Made by a program: the position numbers and the translations under genes. A stretch of 64,000 bases of DNA from Bacillota bacterium (GTDB taxonomy: Bacteria > Bacillota > UBA4882 > UBA8346), in the NCBI GenBank assembly GCA_023410535.1, contig JAEYPR010000017.1, positions 108,120-172,119 on the forward strand, written 5' to 3'. Below are positions 1 through 7,864 of this stretch, in pieces; position 1 is the stretch's first letter, and every line of letters starts with the position of its first letter. The notes beneath the pieces are model-generated. The model was not told the DNA's origin. It ran no database searches and was given only the letters and a program-made list of their open reading frames with translations.

Positions 1-1268
1 CTTTACAAAACTCGGGAATTGTATTTGGGATCAAAGAAACTGTAATTGCCGAATGGGTGGAACAACACAATCAAAAGCAGGTCATCATCGCGGCTGGTAA
101 GAAACCCATTCCCGGGAAGGACGCTGAGTTTTTATTTTACTTTGAAACCGGTGTTTTTCGGAAAGCAGCGCTGGAAGACGGTTATGGGAAAGTTGATCTT
201 TCTCAGGTGCGGATAATTCAAAGCGTAAATCAAGGTCAAGTGATTGCGGAGAAGATTCCGGCCGGACCGGGTGAACCGGGTTCCGATGTATATGGGCGGA
301 CCATCCCTGCTCCGTTTGGCAAGGATAAAAATTTGATGCTGGGGCCCAATGTATTTAGCGGCAGTCCGGATCCGAATAAAATCATCGCAATTATTGAAGG
401 GGAACCGATTTTAACCCACGATCAGCTTTCGGTGTTTCCGGTAAAAGTTATTCAGTCCGATGTCAATCAAGATACCGGTAATGTTGAATTTGACGGAAAT
501 ATTGTAATCTATGGCAATGTTGAGATCGATATGAAGATTGTCGCAACCGGAGAGATAACGATTTACGGCAGTGTCGACGCTGCCGAGATCAGATGCGGCG
601 GACATCTTTTCATCCGGGGTGGAGTATACGGACGGGGCAAGGCCACTGTCGATTGTACCGGTGATTGCTCGGCCAAGTTTCTAGATAGTGTAACGATGAA
701 TTGTCAGGGCCACGTCACGGTTCGCGAGTATATTATGAACTGCCAGATCAATGCCGATGGAAAAGTCGTGGTCGAAGGTGGAAAGGGTCAAATTGTCGGC
801 GGATTAATTCGTTCCGGCGAAGAGATCATGGCGAAGGTGATCGGTTCGCGTTTGGGAGTACAGACGCAATTGGAAGTCGGTACCCCACCCCGGCTGAAAA
901 TGATCTATCAAGAGGTCGAAAATAATTTGCGTGAAAACCAAATCAGTTTGGATAAGGCTGACAAGGCGATCACGCTGTTACGCCAAATTCCGAAATTGCC
1001 CGAAGACCGTCAAGCCATGTTGGATTCGTTGGTGAATACCGCTGAAGTGTTGAAGCAACGGATTGCAGAGGCAGAGGTGAAAAAAGAAGAGCTAGGAGCA
1101 GAAATTCTCAAAAGTACGCTTGAAAAAGGCAAAATAAAAGTCAGCGAAATAATCAACCCAGGGGTTATGGTGATTATGGGACGAACCACCCTCAAAATTA
1201 ATGAAGATATTCGGTTTGCAACGTTAGCCTATCGGGATCGTGAAATTCGCGTGTGTCCCTATTTTTAG
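1..1268 (+). CDS. fapA: FapA/DUF342 family protein, 5' end cut by window
   Basis: The reading frame is open from base 3 without a stop, so the gene begins left of the window; a GTG at 57 is only an internal candidate start. About 421 residues are visible. The middle carries short glycine-rich beta-strand repeats (GNIVIYGNVEI, GGHLFIRGGVYGRG) typical of the DUF342 beta-helix, followed by a helical coiled-coil stretch (visible residues about 300-365) and a short beta C-terminus. DUF342/FapA proteins occur in Bacillota and proteobacteria, often at the end of flagellar/chemotaxis operons, with roles proposed in cell-surface polymer or motility regulation; the molecular function is poorly defined. 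Fourteen bases separate it from the next gene, and the two following small genes fit a motility-operon tail. Family assignment is firm, function is not. Confidence 0.85.
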   Translation, partial: LQNSGIVFGIKETVIAEWVEQHNQKQVIIAAGKKPIPGKDAEFLFYFETGVFRKAALEDGYGKVDLSQVRIIQSVNQGQVIAEKIPAGPGEPGSDVYGRTIPAPFGKDKNLMLGPNVFSGSPDPNKIIAIIEGEPILTHDQLSVFPVKVIQSDVNQDTGNVEFDGNIVIYGNVEIDMKIVATGEITIYGSVDAAEIRCGGHLFIRGGVYGRGKATVDCTGDCSAKFLDSVTMNCQGHVTVREYIMNCQINADGKVVVEGGKGQIVGGLIRSGEEIMAKVIGSRLGVQTQLEVGTPPRLKMIYQEVENNLRENQISLDKADKAITLLRQIPKLPEDRQAMLDSLVNTAEVLKQRIAEAEVKKEELGAEILKSTLEKGKIKVSEIINPGVMVIMGRTTLKINEDIRFATLAYRDREIRVCPYF

Positions 1269-1287
1269 ACGAAGGCGGTAAATGGCG

Positions 1288-1611
1288 ATGTTAAAACCCG
1301 TTGATTTACATACAATCCTCCCCCGCTCTTTTGAACTTCAACGGGTTGAACAGAGTAATCAAAGCCGTTCGTCCTTGGCTCAACATGAGTTTGCCAAAGA
1401 AATGTTGAGTCAATCGGAGAAACTCCATACTCAAGTGCGTCAAGGGAATGAATCTTCAGGGAGCCAAACGGTAAAAAGCGACGAACAGTCCCAGTCAAAA
1501 AACGGCAATCGGCGTTATCGTCGGTTCAATCAAGCGAAAACTGTTGCTGCGCAAGAAACTGAAGAACCCTTAGATCAAGAACGAGGTCACCACATCGATA
1601 TTAAAATTTAA
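1288..1611 (+). CDS. small hydrophilic protein in motility-operon tail
   Basis: A 107-residue charged protein with no signal peptide or membrane segment. The N-terminus (MLKPVDLHTILPRSFE) resembles short proteins seen after DUF342 genes in other Bacillota, but I cannot name a family. It is rich in Gln, Ser and Glu and probably largely disordered, with an Arg-rich patch (RRYRRFNQ) near residue 75. I prefer ATG 1288 over ATG 1282 because the AAGGCGG ribosome site at 1272-1278 is then nine bases away rather than three. It sits 19 bases after fapA and 54 before the SwrB-like gene, so it is probably co-transcribed. Function unknown. Confidence 0.65.
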   Translation: MLKPVDLHTILPRSFELQRVEQSNQSRSSLAQHEFAKEMLSQSEKLHTQVRQGNESSGSQTVKSDEQSQSKNGNRRYRRFNQAKTVAAQETEEPLDQERGHHIDIKI

Positions 1612-1665
1612 CCATGAATGGAATTGATAATTTACAAATTCCGCAGCTGGGGGTTATCATAAATT

Positions 1666-2127
1666 ATGAAAGCCGGGCAGTTTTTGATATTAATCCTCTT
1701 GAATAGCGGTTTGATTTTTTTGTTGTATTATGTTCAAAAGCGACTGTTGGAAAACCGGATTCGTCATTTAACTAAACAGGTTGACGATTTAGAAAATTTA
1801 GTTGCGGCAATTATGGAAGAGTTCGAAGCGGTTATTGACGAGAAGGTAGCCGCAAATTCCGATTTTGAAATAAAAATGGGCGACCCGGTTGCAGAGTCCC
1901 AACTGGCTGACTCGGGTATGAATCCGACTCCTGTTGATTCGCTTGAACCGACCGACAATTTTTATAAGGTTTTGAACGAAAGCGAAAAAGTTGATTTCAC
2001 CAACGATAGTCGCGAACAAATCTATGAATTATGGAACAACGGCCTAACTGTCGAAGCGATCGCCAAGCAATTACGGACTGGTCAAGGGGAAGTCCAATTG
2101 GCCATCAAAATGCATAAAAGGAGTTAA
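1666..2127 (+). CDS. SwrB/DUF6115-like membrane-anchored protein
   Basis: A 153-residue protein with one N-terminal membrane helix (about residues 4-24), a coiled coil (about 25-60), an acidic linker, and a C-terminal helix-turn-helix-like segment (YELWNNGLTVEAIAKQL followed by GQGEVQLAIKM). This layout, including the GxGEVxLxIxL ending, matches Bacillus SwrB (YlxL), which helps activate the flagellar export apparatus and lies at the 3' end of the fla/che operon. The DUF342 gene just upstream supports a motility-operon tail. Assignment rests on architecture and the C-terminal motif; overall similarity to SwrB is weak, so no symbol is given. A terminator-like hairpin follows at 2129-2152. Confidence 0.65.
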   Translation: MKAGQFLILILLNSGLIFLLYYVQKRLLENRIRHLTKQVDDLENLVAAIMEEFEAVIDEKVAANSDFEIKMGDPVAESQLADSGMNPTPVDSLEPTDNFYKVLNESEKVDFTNDSREQIYELWNNGLTVEAIAKQLRTGQGEVQLAIKMHKRS

Positions 2128-2128
2128 G

Positions 2129-2152
2129 CCGTACCAAGCTGGGTGCGGTTTT
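2129..2152 (+). terminator. terminator-like hairpin between swrB-like gene and ftsQ
   Basis: CCGTACC (2129-2135) pairs with GGTGCGG (2142-2148), with one G-T pair, followed by TTTTGTT. It ends only six bases before the ftsQ ATG at 2158, so it may act as an attenuator for ftsQ rather than a plain operon end. Confidence 0.5.
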
Positions 2153-2157
2153 GTTCT

Positions 2158-2907
2158 ATGACTGAATTTGAGACAAACAATAAGCAGCATGAGCTAATTC
2201 ATTTTGAGCGCGTTTTTGGGATGCTCTTGATCATTTTTTGTATATTAGTGTTTTTTAATTCCGATTACTTTTCCATTCGAACCGTTAACGTAACAGGAGC
2301 GCATTACCTTTCCAAAACCGAAATTGTGTTGGCTGCCGGTATTCGTACCTCACAAAATATCTGGCTATTGGATGACCGTTCAATCAAAAAACGATTGCTG
2401 GCGGACTCTCGATTGGCCGAGGTGGTGATCGAGCGGCACTTTCCGGATGGAGTCCTGTTAAAAGTTAGTGAACGGGAGCCGCGTTGTTGGATTGTTTATC
2501 AAGATAATTCAATTTTGATTAGTGAAAGCGGTGTTCCGATCAATGCGGTTGATGCGGGAGATTTAAACTCCTTACCGCAGGTAATTGGGGTTCGGCCCAA
2601 AAAGTTACAATATGGTGTGCCGATTCAAGATTCGAATTTTGCTTTGGCATTGAAAATTTTGGAATCGGCAGACCCGATTTTACGGAAATCGTTCAGCATT
2701 ATTGATGTGAAAAATTATCGGATCGAATTGAGTTTGCTTGACCGGGTCGCCCCGATTCAGGTGGACTTAGGGGATGCCGAGCAATTGCCGAAAAAACTAT
2801 TTAATTTGAAGGCAATCATTACGACCGTTCCGGCCGCTAAATTAAGCCGGATTGATTTACGAACGCCGGATCTCCCAACTGTTTTGAAAAACGTCGAAAA
2901 GCAATGA
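2158..2907 (+). CDS. ftsQ: cell division protein FtsQ/DivIB
   Basis: A 249-residue bitopic division protein that bridges the cytoplasmic and outer parts of the divisome. It has a short cytoplasmic N-terminus, one membrane helix (about residues 20-35, FGMLLIIFCILVFF), a POTRA domain beginning IRTVNVTGAHYLSKTEI, then the FtsQ beta domain with SEREPRCWIVYQDN and a C-terminal IDLR motif. An upstream in-frame GTG at 2143 lies inside a hairpin stem, so ATG 2158 is chosen, although no clear ribosome site precedes it. It lies 131 bases before ftsZ, and unusually no ftsA lies between them. Family membership is firm from domain order and length. Confidence 0.88.
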   Translation: MTEFETNNKQHELIHFERVFGMLLIIFCILVFFNSDYFSIRTVNVTGAHYLSKTEIVLAAGIRTSQNIWLLDDRSIKKRLLADSRLAEVVIERHFPDGVLLKVSEREPRCWIVYQDNSILISESGVPINAVDAGDLNSLPQVIGVRPKKLQYGVPIQDSNFALALKILESADPILRKSFSIIDVKNYRIELSLLDRVAPIQVDLGDAEQLPKKLFNLKAIITTVPAAKLSRIDLRTPDLPTVLKNVEKQ

Positions 2908-3038
2908 CTGATTATTAAAATCCTGTTGCACGGAAAAAAAATGGTTCCCAGGGAAGGGTAATCAGGTTCTTTGCAGAAATATATATTTCGTCCGAATTCT
3001 TTAGACAAAGAACCGGATTGCATGGAAGGAGCTTAGGA

Positions 3039-4085
3039 ATGCTCGAATTTGAAGTTGCTCAACAACAATTTGCATCTATTAAAGTTATCGGAGTCGGTGG
3101 CGGCGGTACCAACGCTGTTAACCGAATGATTGAAGCGAAAATTCAAGGAGTTGAATTTATCGCAATCAATACCGACGGTCAAGCCCTCAACCGCTCCAAT
3201 GCCGATATTCGACTACGAATCGGCGACGCTTTAACCAAAGGCTTGGGTGCCGGGGCGAATCCCGAAATTGGTGAAAATGCCGCTTTAGAAAGCAAGGACG
3301 AGATCACGGGAATTTTACAAGGTGCCGATATGGTTTTTATCACTGCAGGGATGGGTGGGGGAACCGGAACCGGTGCCGCACCGGTCATTGCCAAACTTGC
3401 CAAAGAAATGGGTGCTTTAACGGTCGGAGTTGTCACAAAACCTTTTTCCTTTGAAGGAAGAGTGCGGATGAATCAAGCCAATCGTGGTTTGGATTCGCTG
3501 AAGGAAAGTGTTGATACCTTAATCACGATCCCCAATGAACGCTTATTGCAAGTGGTTGATAAAAAGACTACGATGGTCGAAGCTTTTCAAAGGGCCGACG
3601 ATGTATTGCGGCAGGCTGTTCAAGGTATATCTGACTTGATTACCATCACTGGCTTGATTAATGTTGACTTTGCCGACGTGAAGACCATTATGAGTAATGC
3701 CGGATCGGCGTTGATGGGGATTGGTCTCGCCCGAGGTGATGATCGTGCCTTACAAGCCGCCAAAATGGCGATCCAGAGTCCGCTTTTGGAAACCTCAATC
3801 GGTGGTTGTCGCGGCGTGTTATTGAACATCACCGGCAGCAGTAACTTATCCTTGTTGGAAGTCAAGGAAGCGGCTGACATTATTACTGAAGAATCCGATC
3901 CGGAAGCCAATATTATTTTTGGTGCGGTGATCGATGAGACATTGGGAGAGGATATTCGAGTGACGGTGATTGCCACCGGCTTTAATCCGCCGCCCCCTCC
4001 ACCCAAACCGGATCTTTTTGATCTCCGTTCCATCATTAGTGAAGGGGAACCGGAAATTCCAGTGTTCATGCGGAAGAACCGTTAA
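3039..4085 (+). CDS. ftsZ: cell division GTPase FtsZ
   Basis: FtsZ is the tubulin homologue that polymerises into the division ring. The 348-residue protein shows the N-terminal [12 protein letters not shown] nucleotide loop (residues 20-31), the tubulin signature GGGTGTGA (106-113), and the synergy loop NVDFADV (208-214), which supplies catalytic acidic residues in trans. A short proline-rich linker precedes a standard C-terminal peptide, [10 protein letters not shown], the docking site for FtsA, SepF and other partners. The start at ATG 3039 has AAGGAG at 3026-3031; an upstream TTG at 3018 is less likely. The linker is short (about 20 residues). A terminator follows at 4111-4143. Very confident. 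Confidence 0.97.
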   Translation: MLEFEVAQQQFASIKVIGVGGGGTNAVNRMIEAKIQGVEFIAINTDGQALNRSNADIRLRIGDALTKGLGAGANPEIGENAALESKDEITGILQGADMVFITAGMGGGTGTGAAPVIAKLAKEMGALTVGVVTKPFSFEGRVRMNQANRGLDSLKESVDTLITIPNERLLQVVDKKTTMVEAFQRADDVLRQAVQGISDLITITGLINVDFADVKTIMSNAGSALMGIGLARGDDRALQAAKMAIQSPLLETSIGGCRGVLLNITGSSNLSLLEVKEAADIITEESDPEANIIFGAVIDETLGEDIRVTVIATGFNPPPPPPKPDLFDLRSIISEGEPEIPVFMRKNR

Positions 4086-4110
4086 GCTAGTTCAATCAAT
4101 ATTTGCGAAG

Positions 4111-4146
4111 AAAAGCGTTGCCGTTTTATCGGTAAACGCTTTTCCG
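4111..4146 (+). terminator. ftsZ terminator
   Basis: AAAAGCGTT (4111-4119) pairs with AACGCTTTT (about 4134-4143), with an inner CCG/CGG pair, followed by a short pyrimidine run. Confidence 0.6.
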
Positions 4147-4267
4147 ATTTTTATGGGCAATTCGTTAAAAAGAAGGAAAAAGCGTAAGGATTCGAGTTGC
4201 GATTTCGGTCTATCCCGGTCAACAGCGGCATAATAGTAAACTTTACGTAGTCGTCCATCAAAACAGT

Positions 4268-4276
4268 TGTGGATAA
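4268..4276 (-). promoter_or_regulatory. perfect DnaA-box 9-mer upstream of spoIIGA
   Basis: The minus strand reads TTATCCACA, the consensus DnaA box. It lies 67 bases before the spoIIGA start and overlaps the -35 position of a possible promoter whose -10 would be GATAAT at 4288-4293. A single 9-mer can occur by chance at about this density, so its role is unproven. Confidence 0.35.
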
Positions 4277-4342
4277 TTGTTTCGGTTGATAATAGAGGAA
4301 AAATGCTTGAGGTTTGGTAGGATAGTGGAGGATGGTGGTCTC

Positions 4343-5251
4343 ATGGAATTGGTCAAGGTATATCTTGATCTGCCAATCATTGGGGGCATTCTGGGATGGA
4401 TACAGGATAGCACCCTGTTATGGATGGTAGCGCAAATCAGTTCCACCCGGGTCCGTTGGCACCGTCTTGTCATCGGCGGTGCGATTGGCGGCTTTTTTCA
4501 ATTTATGTTATTGGTAAACCAAGCGTCCGACGGCCTGTTAAACGCTTGGGTATTGTCCCCACTCATCTTCATGTTGCTCATTCCCGCATCAATGATCATT
4601 TTGGTCTTTTATCCGATAACGGCGCGACGCTTGTTGACCATTATCAGTTATTTTTATCTATTATCATTTTTACTGTCCGGAATTCATTGGGGGATTGATA
4701 GTTTAAACCAACGCTTTTTGCATTGGACCATCTCTTTATGGTGGCGCTTTTGTCTGCATTTAATGTTCATCTTTTTAGTTGGTGAGATCGGTTGGGGAGT
4801 TGTCCACCGTAAAGTTTGGGATCAAGTTTGCTTATTCCCGATTCAAATTCAGTGGCAGGGACATTTTCTAAAGTTGAATGCGTTATTAGACACTGGTAAC
4901 CGTCTGCATGATCCTTTGACTAAAGTTCCGGTGGTCGTTGTGGAATTCAACCGGATCAAAGAACTTTTACCGGCCGAAGTATTGACGATGATTGAAAATA
5001 TGCAGCGCGGCGAGATGAGCGCCGATTTTGACGTCCCGCACTATTGGGAGGAACGAATGCGGGTTTTGCCCTTTAATTCGTTGGGGAAAGAACACGGGAT
5101 GCTAATTGGTTTTCGTCCCGATCGATTTATTGTTTGTCAAAAAAATCGCGAAATTGAAAATTCCAATGTGGTAATCGCTTTTTATCATCGGCAATTATCG
5201 CCGGAGGGTTCGTTTCAGGCCTTAATTCCGCCAGCGGTATTGAGCATGTGA
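4343..5251 (+). CDS. spoIIGA: sporulation sigma-E processing aspartic protease SpoIIGA
   Basis: SpoIIGA is the membrane protease that removes the pro-sequence of sigma-E in the mother cell after the SpoIIR signal. The 302-residue protein has about five hydrophobic segments in its first 160 residues, then a soluble domain carrying the aspartic-protease motif ALLDTGNRL (Asp in DTGN is the catalytic residue known in Bacillus). The C-terminus has the conserved GFRPD segment. ATG 4343 is preceded by GGAGG (4327-4331). It lies directly upstream of sigE, its substrate, as in Bacillus and Clostridia. Length and architecture are normal for the family. Confidence 0.93.
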   Translation: MELVKVYLDLPIIGGILGWIQDSTLLWMVAQISSTRVRWHRLVIGGAIGGFFQFMLLVNQASDGLLNAWVLSPLIFMLLIPASMIILVFYPITARRLLTIISYFYLLSFLLSGIHWGIDSLNQRFLHWTISLWWRFCLHLMFIFLVGEIGWGVVHRKVWDQVCLFPIQIQWQGHFLKLNALLDTGNRLHDPLTKVPVVVVEFNRIKELLPAEVLTMIENMQRGEMSADFDVPHYWEERMRVLPFNSLGKEHGMLIGFRPDRFIVCQKNREIENSNVVIAFYHRQLSPEGSFQALIPPAVLSM

Positions 5252-5318
5252 GTTCTGACTGAATAAACATCGGAAAACAAACCGACTGCCAATTTGGATA
5301 AAGTGAGGAGATCAGTGA

Positions 5319-6050
5319 ATGCTTAGTCGATTTATAAAATTGAAGCTTCAAGTAAGACTATTCATTGTCCGTTGGATGCTGCGCTTGGGGCTGACTCCGC
5401 AATTTGTTGGCTATATCGGGAGTAGTGAAGCCTTACCTCCTCCATTGAGCAATGAGGAAGAAATGTACTTGATTGAAAAATTGGCGCTGGGAGACCGGGC
5501 GGTTAAGGCGGTCTTGATTGAACGGAATTTACGCTTAGTAGTTTACATTGCCCGCAAATTCGAAAATAGCGGGGTTGGAATCGAAGATTTGGTATCGATC
5601 GGGACTATTGGTTTAATTAAAGCGGTGAACACCTTCAATCCGGAAAAAAAGATTAAGCTGGCTACCTATGCCTCCCGGTGTATTGAGAATGAGATATTAA
5701 TGTATTTGCGGCGCAATAACAAAACTCGCGCCGAGGTATCCTTTGATGAACCGTTAAATACCGATTGGGACGGCAACGAACTTTTATTGTCCGATGTCTT
5801 GGGGACGGAGAATGATTCGACTTACAAACATGTTGAAGAAGAAATCGACAAGACATTGCTGGATACGGCCATGGAAAACTTGTCCGACCGTGAAAAGGTC
5901 ATTGTGGAATTACGGTTTGGGTTGAAGGATGGGACCGAAAAGACGCAAAAAGAAGTCGCCGATTTACTGGGAATCTCGCAATCCTATATTTCCAGGTTGG
6001 AGAAACGGATCATCAAAAAATTGAAAAAAGAGATCCGGAGAATGGATTAA
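5319..6050 (+). CDS. sigE: RNA polymerase sigma-E, mother-cell sporulation factor
   Basis: Early mother-cell sigma factor, made as an inactive precursor. The 243-residue protein starts with a basic amphipathic pro-sequence ([19 protein letters not shown]) and then [14 protein letters not shown], where SpoIIGA is expected to cut. Region 2 ([29 protein letters not shown]) and region 4 with its helix-turn-helix ([19 protein letters not shown]) are almost identical to Bacillus sigma-E. A 67-base gap separates it from spoIIGA, suggesting one operon, and a strong terminator at 6081-6113 separates it from sigG. Identification is very secure. Confidence 0.97.
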   Translation: MLSRFIKLKLQVRLFIVRWMLRLGLTPQFVGYIGSSEALPPPLSNEEEMYLIEKLALGDRAVKAVLIERNLRLVVYIARKFENSGVGIEDLVSIGTIGLIKAVNTFNPEKKIKLATYASRCIENEILMYLRRNNKTRAEVSFDEPLNTDWDGNELLLSDVLGTENDSTYKHVEEEIDKTLLDTAMENLSDREKVIVELRFGLKDGTEKTQKEVADLLGISQSYISRLEKRIIKKLKKEIRRMD

Positions 6051-6080
6051 CCGGATTTAACCATAAACTATTCTTTACTA

Positions 6081-6113
6081 AAAGCCATATTCAATTAGAA
6101 TATGGCTTTTTTA
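6081..6113 (+). terminator. sigE terminator
   Basis: A perfect 12-bp stem, AAAGCCATATTC (6081-6092) with GAATATGGCTTT (6098-6109), a five-base loop and a T run. It isolates sigG transcription from the spoIIGA-sigE operon. Confidence 0.85.
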
Positions 6114-6121
6114 TCGAAAAA

Positions 6122-6130
6122 ATTGTCGAA
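6122..6130 (+). promoter_or_regulatory. possible Spo0A box
   Basis: ATTGTCGAA contains the TGTCGAA core of the Spo0A binding site and lies between the sigE terminator and the sigG promoter. The 7-base core is common by chance, so this is only a candidate. Confidence 0.25.
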
Positions 6131-6189
6131 GTTAGTCGTTTTGGCTGCCGCCGGTTTAGCTGTCACTTTTTTCAAAGCCATGCTTTTGA

Positions 6190-6219
6190 GTATAAATCAA
6201 AAAAGTGCTGGCAATAATC
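6190..6219 (+). promoter_or_regulatory. sigma-F (or sigma-G) type promoter for sigG
   Basis: GTATA (6190-6194) and GGCAATAATC (6210-6219) are separated by 15 bases. They match the forespore consensus GYWTA / GGNRAHAMTR at all but the last position. The -10 element ends 44 bases before the sigG start. In Bacillus sigG is transcribed by sigma-F, so location and sequence agree. Confidence 0.6.
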
Positions 6220-6263
6220 ATTTCTAGACGGTTCTAAAGGATAGATCAGGAGTGAGCGGCTAA

Positions 6264-7064
6264 ATGTTAGTAAATAAAGTAGAAATTTGTGGCGTCAACA
6301 CAGCGAAATTACCGGTACTTTCCAGCAATAAAATGCGGGAACTGTTAGAACGGATGCAAGCTGGCGAACGTTCGGCCCGGGATGAATTGATCAACGGAAA
6401 TTTGCGCTTAGTCCTCAGTGTAATTCAGCGCTTTAATAACCGCGGCGAATATGTCGACGACCTATTTCAGGTCGGTTGTATCGGATTGATGAAAGCCATT
6501 GATAATTTTGATCTATCCCAAAATGTAAAATTTTCAACCTATGCAGTACCCATGATCATCGGTGAGATCCGAAGGTACTTGCGGGATAACAATCCGTTGC
6601 GCGTCAGCCGGTCATTGCGGGATATTGCGTATAAGGCATTACAAGTCAGGGACGCGTTGGTCAGTAAAAACTCCAAGGAACCGACTGTCGCCGAGATCGC
6701 CGAAGAACTTAAAGTACCCCGCGAAGAAGTCGTCTTTGCTTTGGATGCCATTCAAGAACCGATCTCCTTATTCGAACCGATCTACCATGACGGGGGCGAT
6801 CCCATCTTCGTCATGGATCAGATCAGTGACGAACGGCACTTGGATGGACAGTGGCTTGAGGGATTAACGATTAAAGAAGCAATGTTCAAACTGAATGACC
6901 GCGAACGATTAATCTTGAAGATGCGTTTCTTTGACGGCCGGACACAGATGGAAGTTGCGGATGAGATCGGTATTTCCCAAGCTCAAGTATCACGTCTCGA
7001 GAAGACTGCCTTAAAGCATATGCGCCGTTATATTGCGGATAATACGGAAAAGACCACGGATTAG
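6264..7064 (+). CDS. sigG: RNA polymerase sigma-G, forespore sporulation factor
   Basis: Late forespore sigma factor, active after engulfment. The 266-residue protein begins with the sigma-G-specific N-terminus (NKVEICGVNTAKLPVL), the segment bound by anti-sigma factors such as CsfB/SpoIIAB in Bacillus. Region 2 reads LRLVLSVIQRFNNRGE and DDLFQVGCIGLMKAIDNF, region 3 follows, and region 4 contains EVADEIGISQAQVSRLEK. It has its own forespore-type promoter and is followed after 13 bases by spoIIR, so the two are probably co-expressed. Length and motifs match the family throughout. Confidence 0.97.
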   Translation: MLVNKVEICGVNTAKLPVLSSNKMRELLERMQAGERSARDELINGNLRLVLSVIQRFNNRGEYVDDLFQVGCIGLMKAIDNFDLSQNVKFSTYAVPMIIGEIRRYLRDNNPLRVSRSLRDIAYKALQVRDALVSKNSKEPTVAEIAEELKVPREEVVFALDAIQEPISLFEPIYHDGGDPIFVMDQISDERHLDGQWLEGLTIKEAMFKLNDRERLILKMRFFDGRTQMEVADEIGISQAQVSRLEKTALKHMRRYIADNTEKTTD

Positions 7065-7077
7065 GAGGCATTTGGAG

Positions 7078-7713
7078 TTGATTAGACAACGATTCGTTAC
7101 TGCATGTGTGATCATTGGCTTGTTTAGCGTCATTGGTTTTTGGGGTTCAAATACCGTGTGGATGCGCGATATGGCGTTAGACTCATATAATCAACACAAT
7201 TTGATTCGGTTACGGGTGATTGCCAACAGCGATTCCCCAATCGATCAACGCGTCAAACTGAAAGTGCGCGATCGGATTATTAAAATTACCGAACCGCTAT
7301 TACTAAAGGTGGAGGATCCGGCCAAAGCCGAAAAGATTATCCTCAGTAATTTGAAGCTTATTGAACGCAATGCCGCCGATGAATTGTTAAAAAACGGTCT
7401 GCGGATGCCGGTCAAAGTAAATATCGGAAAGTACAATTTTCCTGATGTCCGTTACCCCTTTGGCGTTTTGCCCGCCGGAGAATATAAAGGATTACGGGTT
7501 GTTCTGGGTGAAGGAAAGGGGAAAAATTGGTGGTGCGTGCTTTATCCGCCATTGTGCCTTTTAGCGCCTGACGCACCGGGTTTTAAAGGCAAGATCGAGC
7601 ATGCTCCGAAAGTTGAATACCGTTTGGCATTTCTCGAAAAAATGCTGCATCAGAAAGGTCTGACCATGAATCAATTTTGGTTAGGATGGAGTAAGTATCT
7701 GAAAATCATGTGA
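7078..7713 (+). CDS. spoIIR: stage II sporulation protein R (SpoIIR)
   Basis: SpoIIR is secreted by the forespore and triggers SpoIIGA in the mother-cell membrane to mature sigma-E. The 211-residue protein has an N-terminal membrane/signal segment (about residues 5-22), then the family core IRLRVIANSDSPIDQ and KLKVRDRII, and the later motif YPFGVLPAGEYKGLRV with WWCVLYPPLC. The TTG start at 7078 has AGGAGG at 7063-7068. In Bacillus spoIIR is under sigma-F control; here it follows sigG behind a sigma-F-like promoter, which fits. A terminator follows at 7721-7744. Confidence 0.93.
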   Translation: MIRQRFVTACVIIGLFSVIGFWGSNTVWMRDMALDSYNQHNLIRLRVIANSDSPIDQRVKLKVRDRIIKITEPLLLKVEDPAKAEKIILSNLKLIERNAADELLKNGLRMPVKVNIGKYNFPDVRYPFGVLPAGEYKGLRVVLGEGKGKNWWCVLYPPLCLLAPDAPGFKGKIEHAPKVEYRLAFLEKMLHQKGLTMNQFWLGWSKYLKIM

Positions 7714-7720
7714 GTGGTTT

Positions 7721-7744
7721 AACTCCCGATTCCGGGAGTTTTTT
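7721..7744 (+). terminator. sigG-spoIIR terminator
   Basis: AACTCCCG (7721-7728) pairs perfectly with CGGGAGTT (7733-7740) around an ATTC loop, followed by TTTT. Confidence 0.85.
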
Positions 7745-7790
7745 AATTTTGTAAACTCCTTAAACTGTGATTAAATTTATTCGGAAATGG

Positions 7791-7819
7791 TTGTAATTAA
7801 TGTCAATTCATGATTTAAT
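7791..7819 (+). promoter_or_regulatory. candidate sigma-A promoter for typA
   Basis: TTGTAA (7791-7796) and TTTAAT (7814-7819) with a 17-base spacer lie 45 bases before the typA start, just after the spoIIR terminator. Confidence 0.4.
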
Positions 7820-7864
7820 GAAAAATTGTATAGAGAGAAATTTATAAAGATTAAGGTGGAAATA

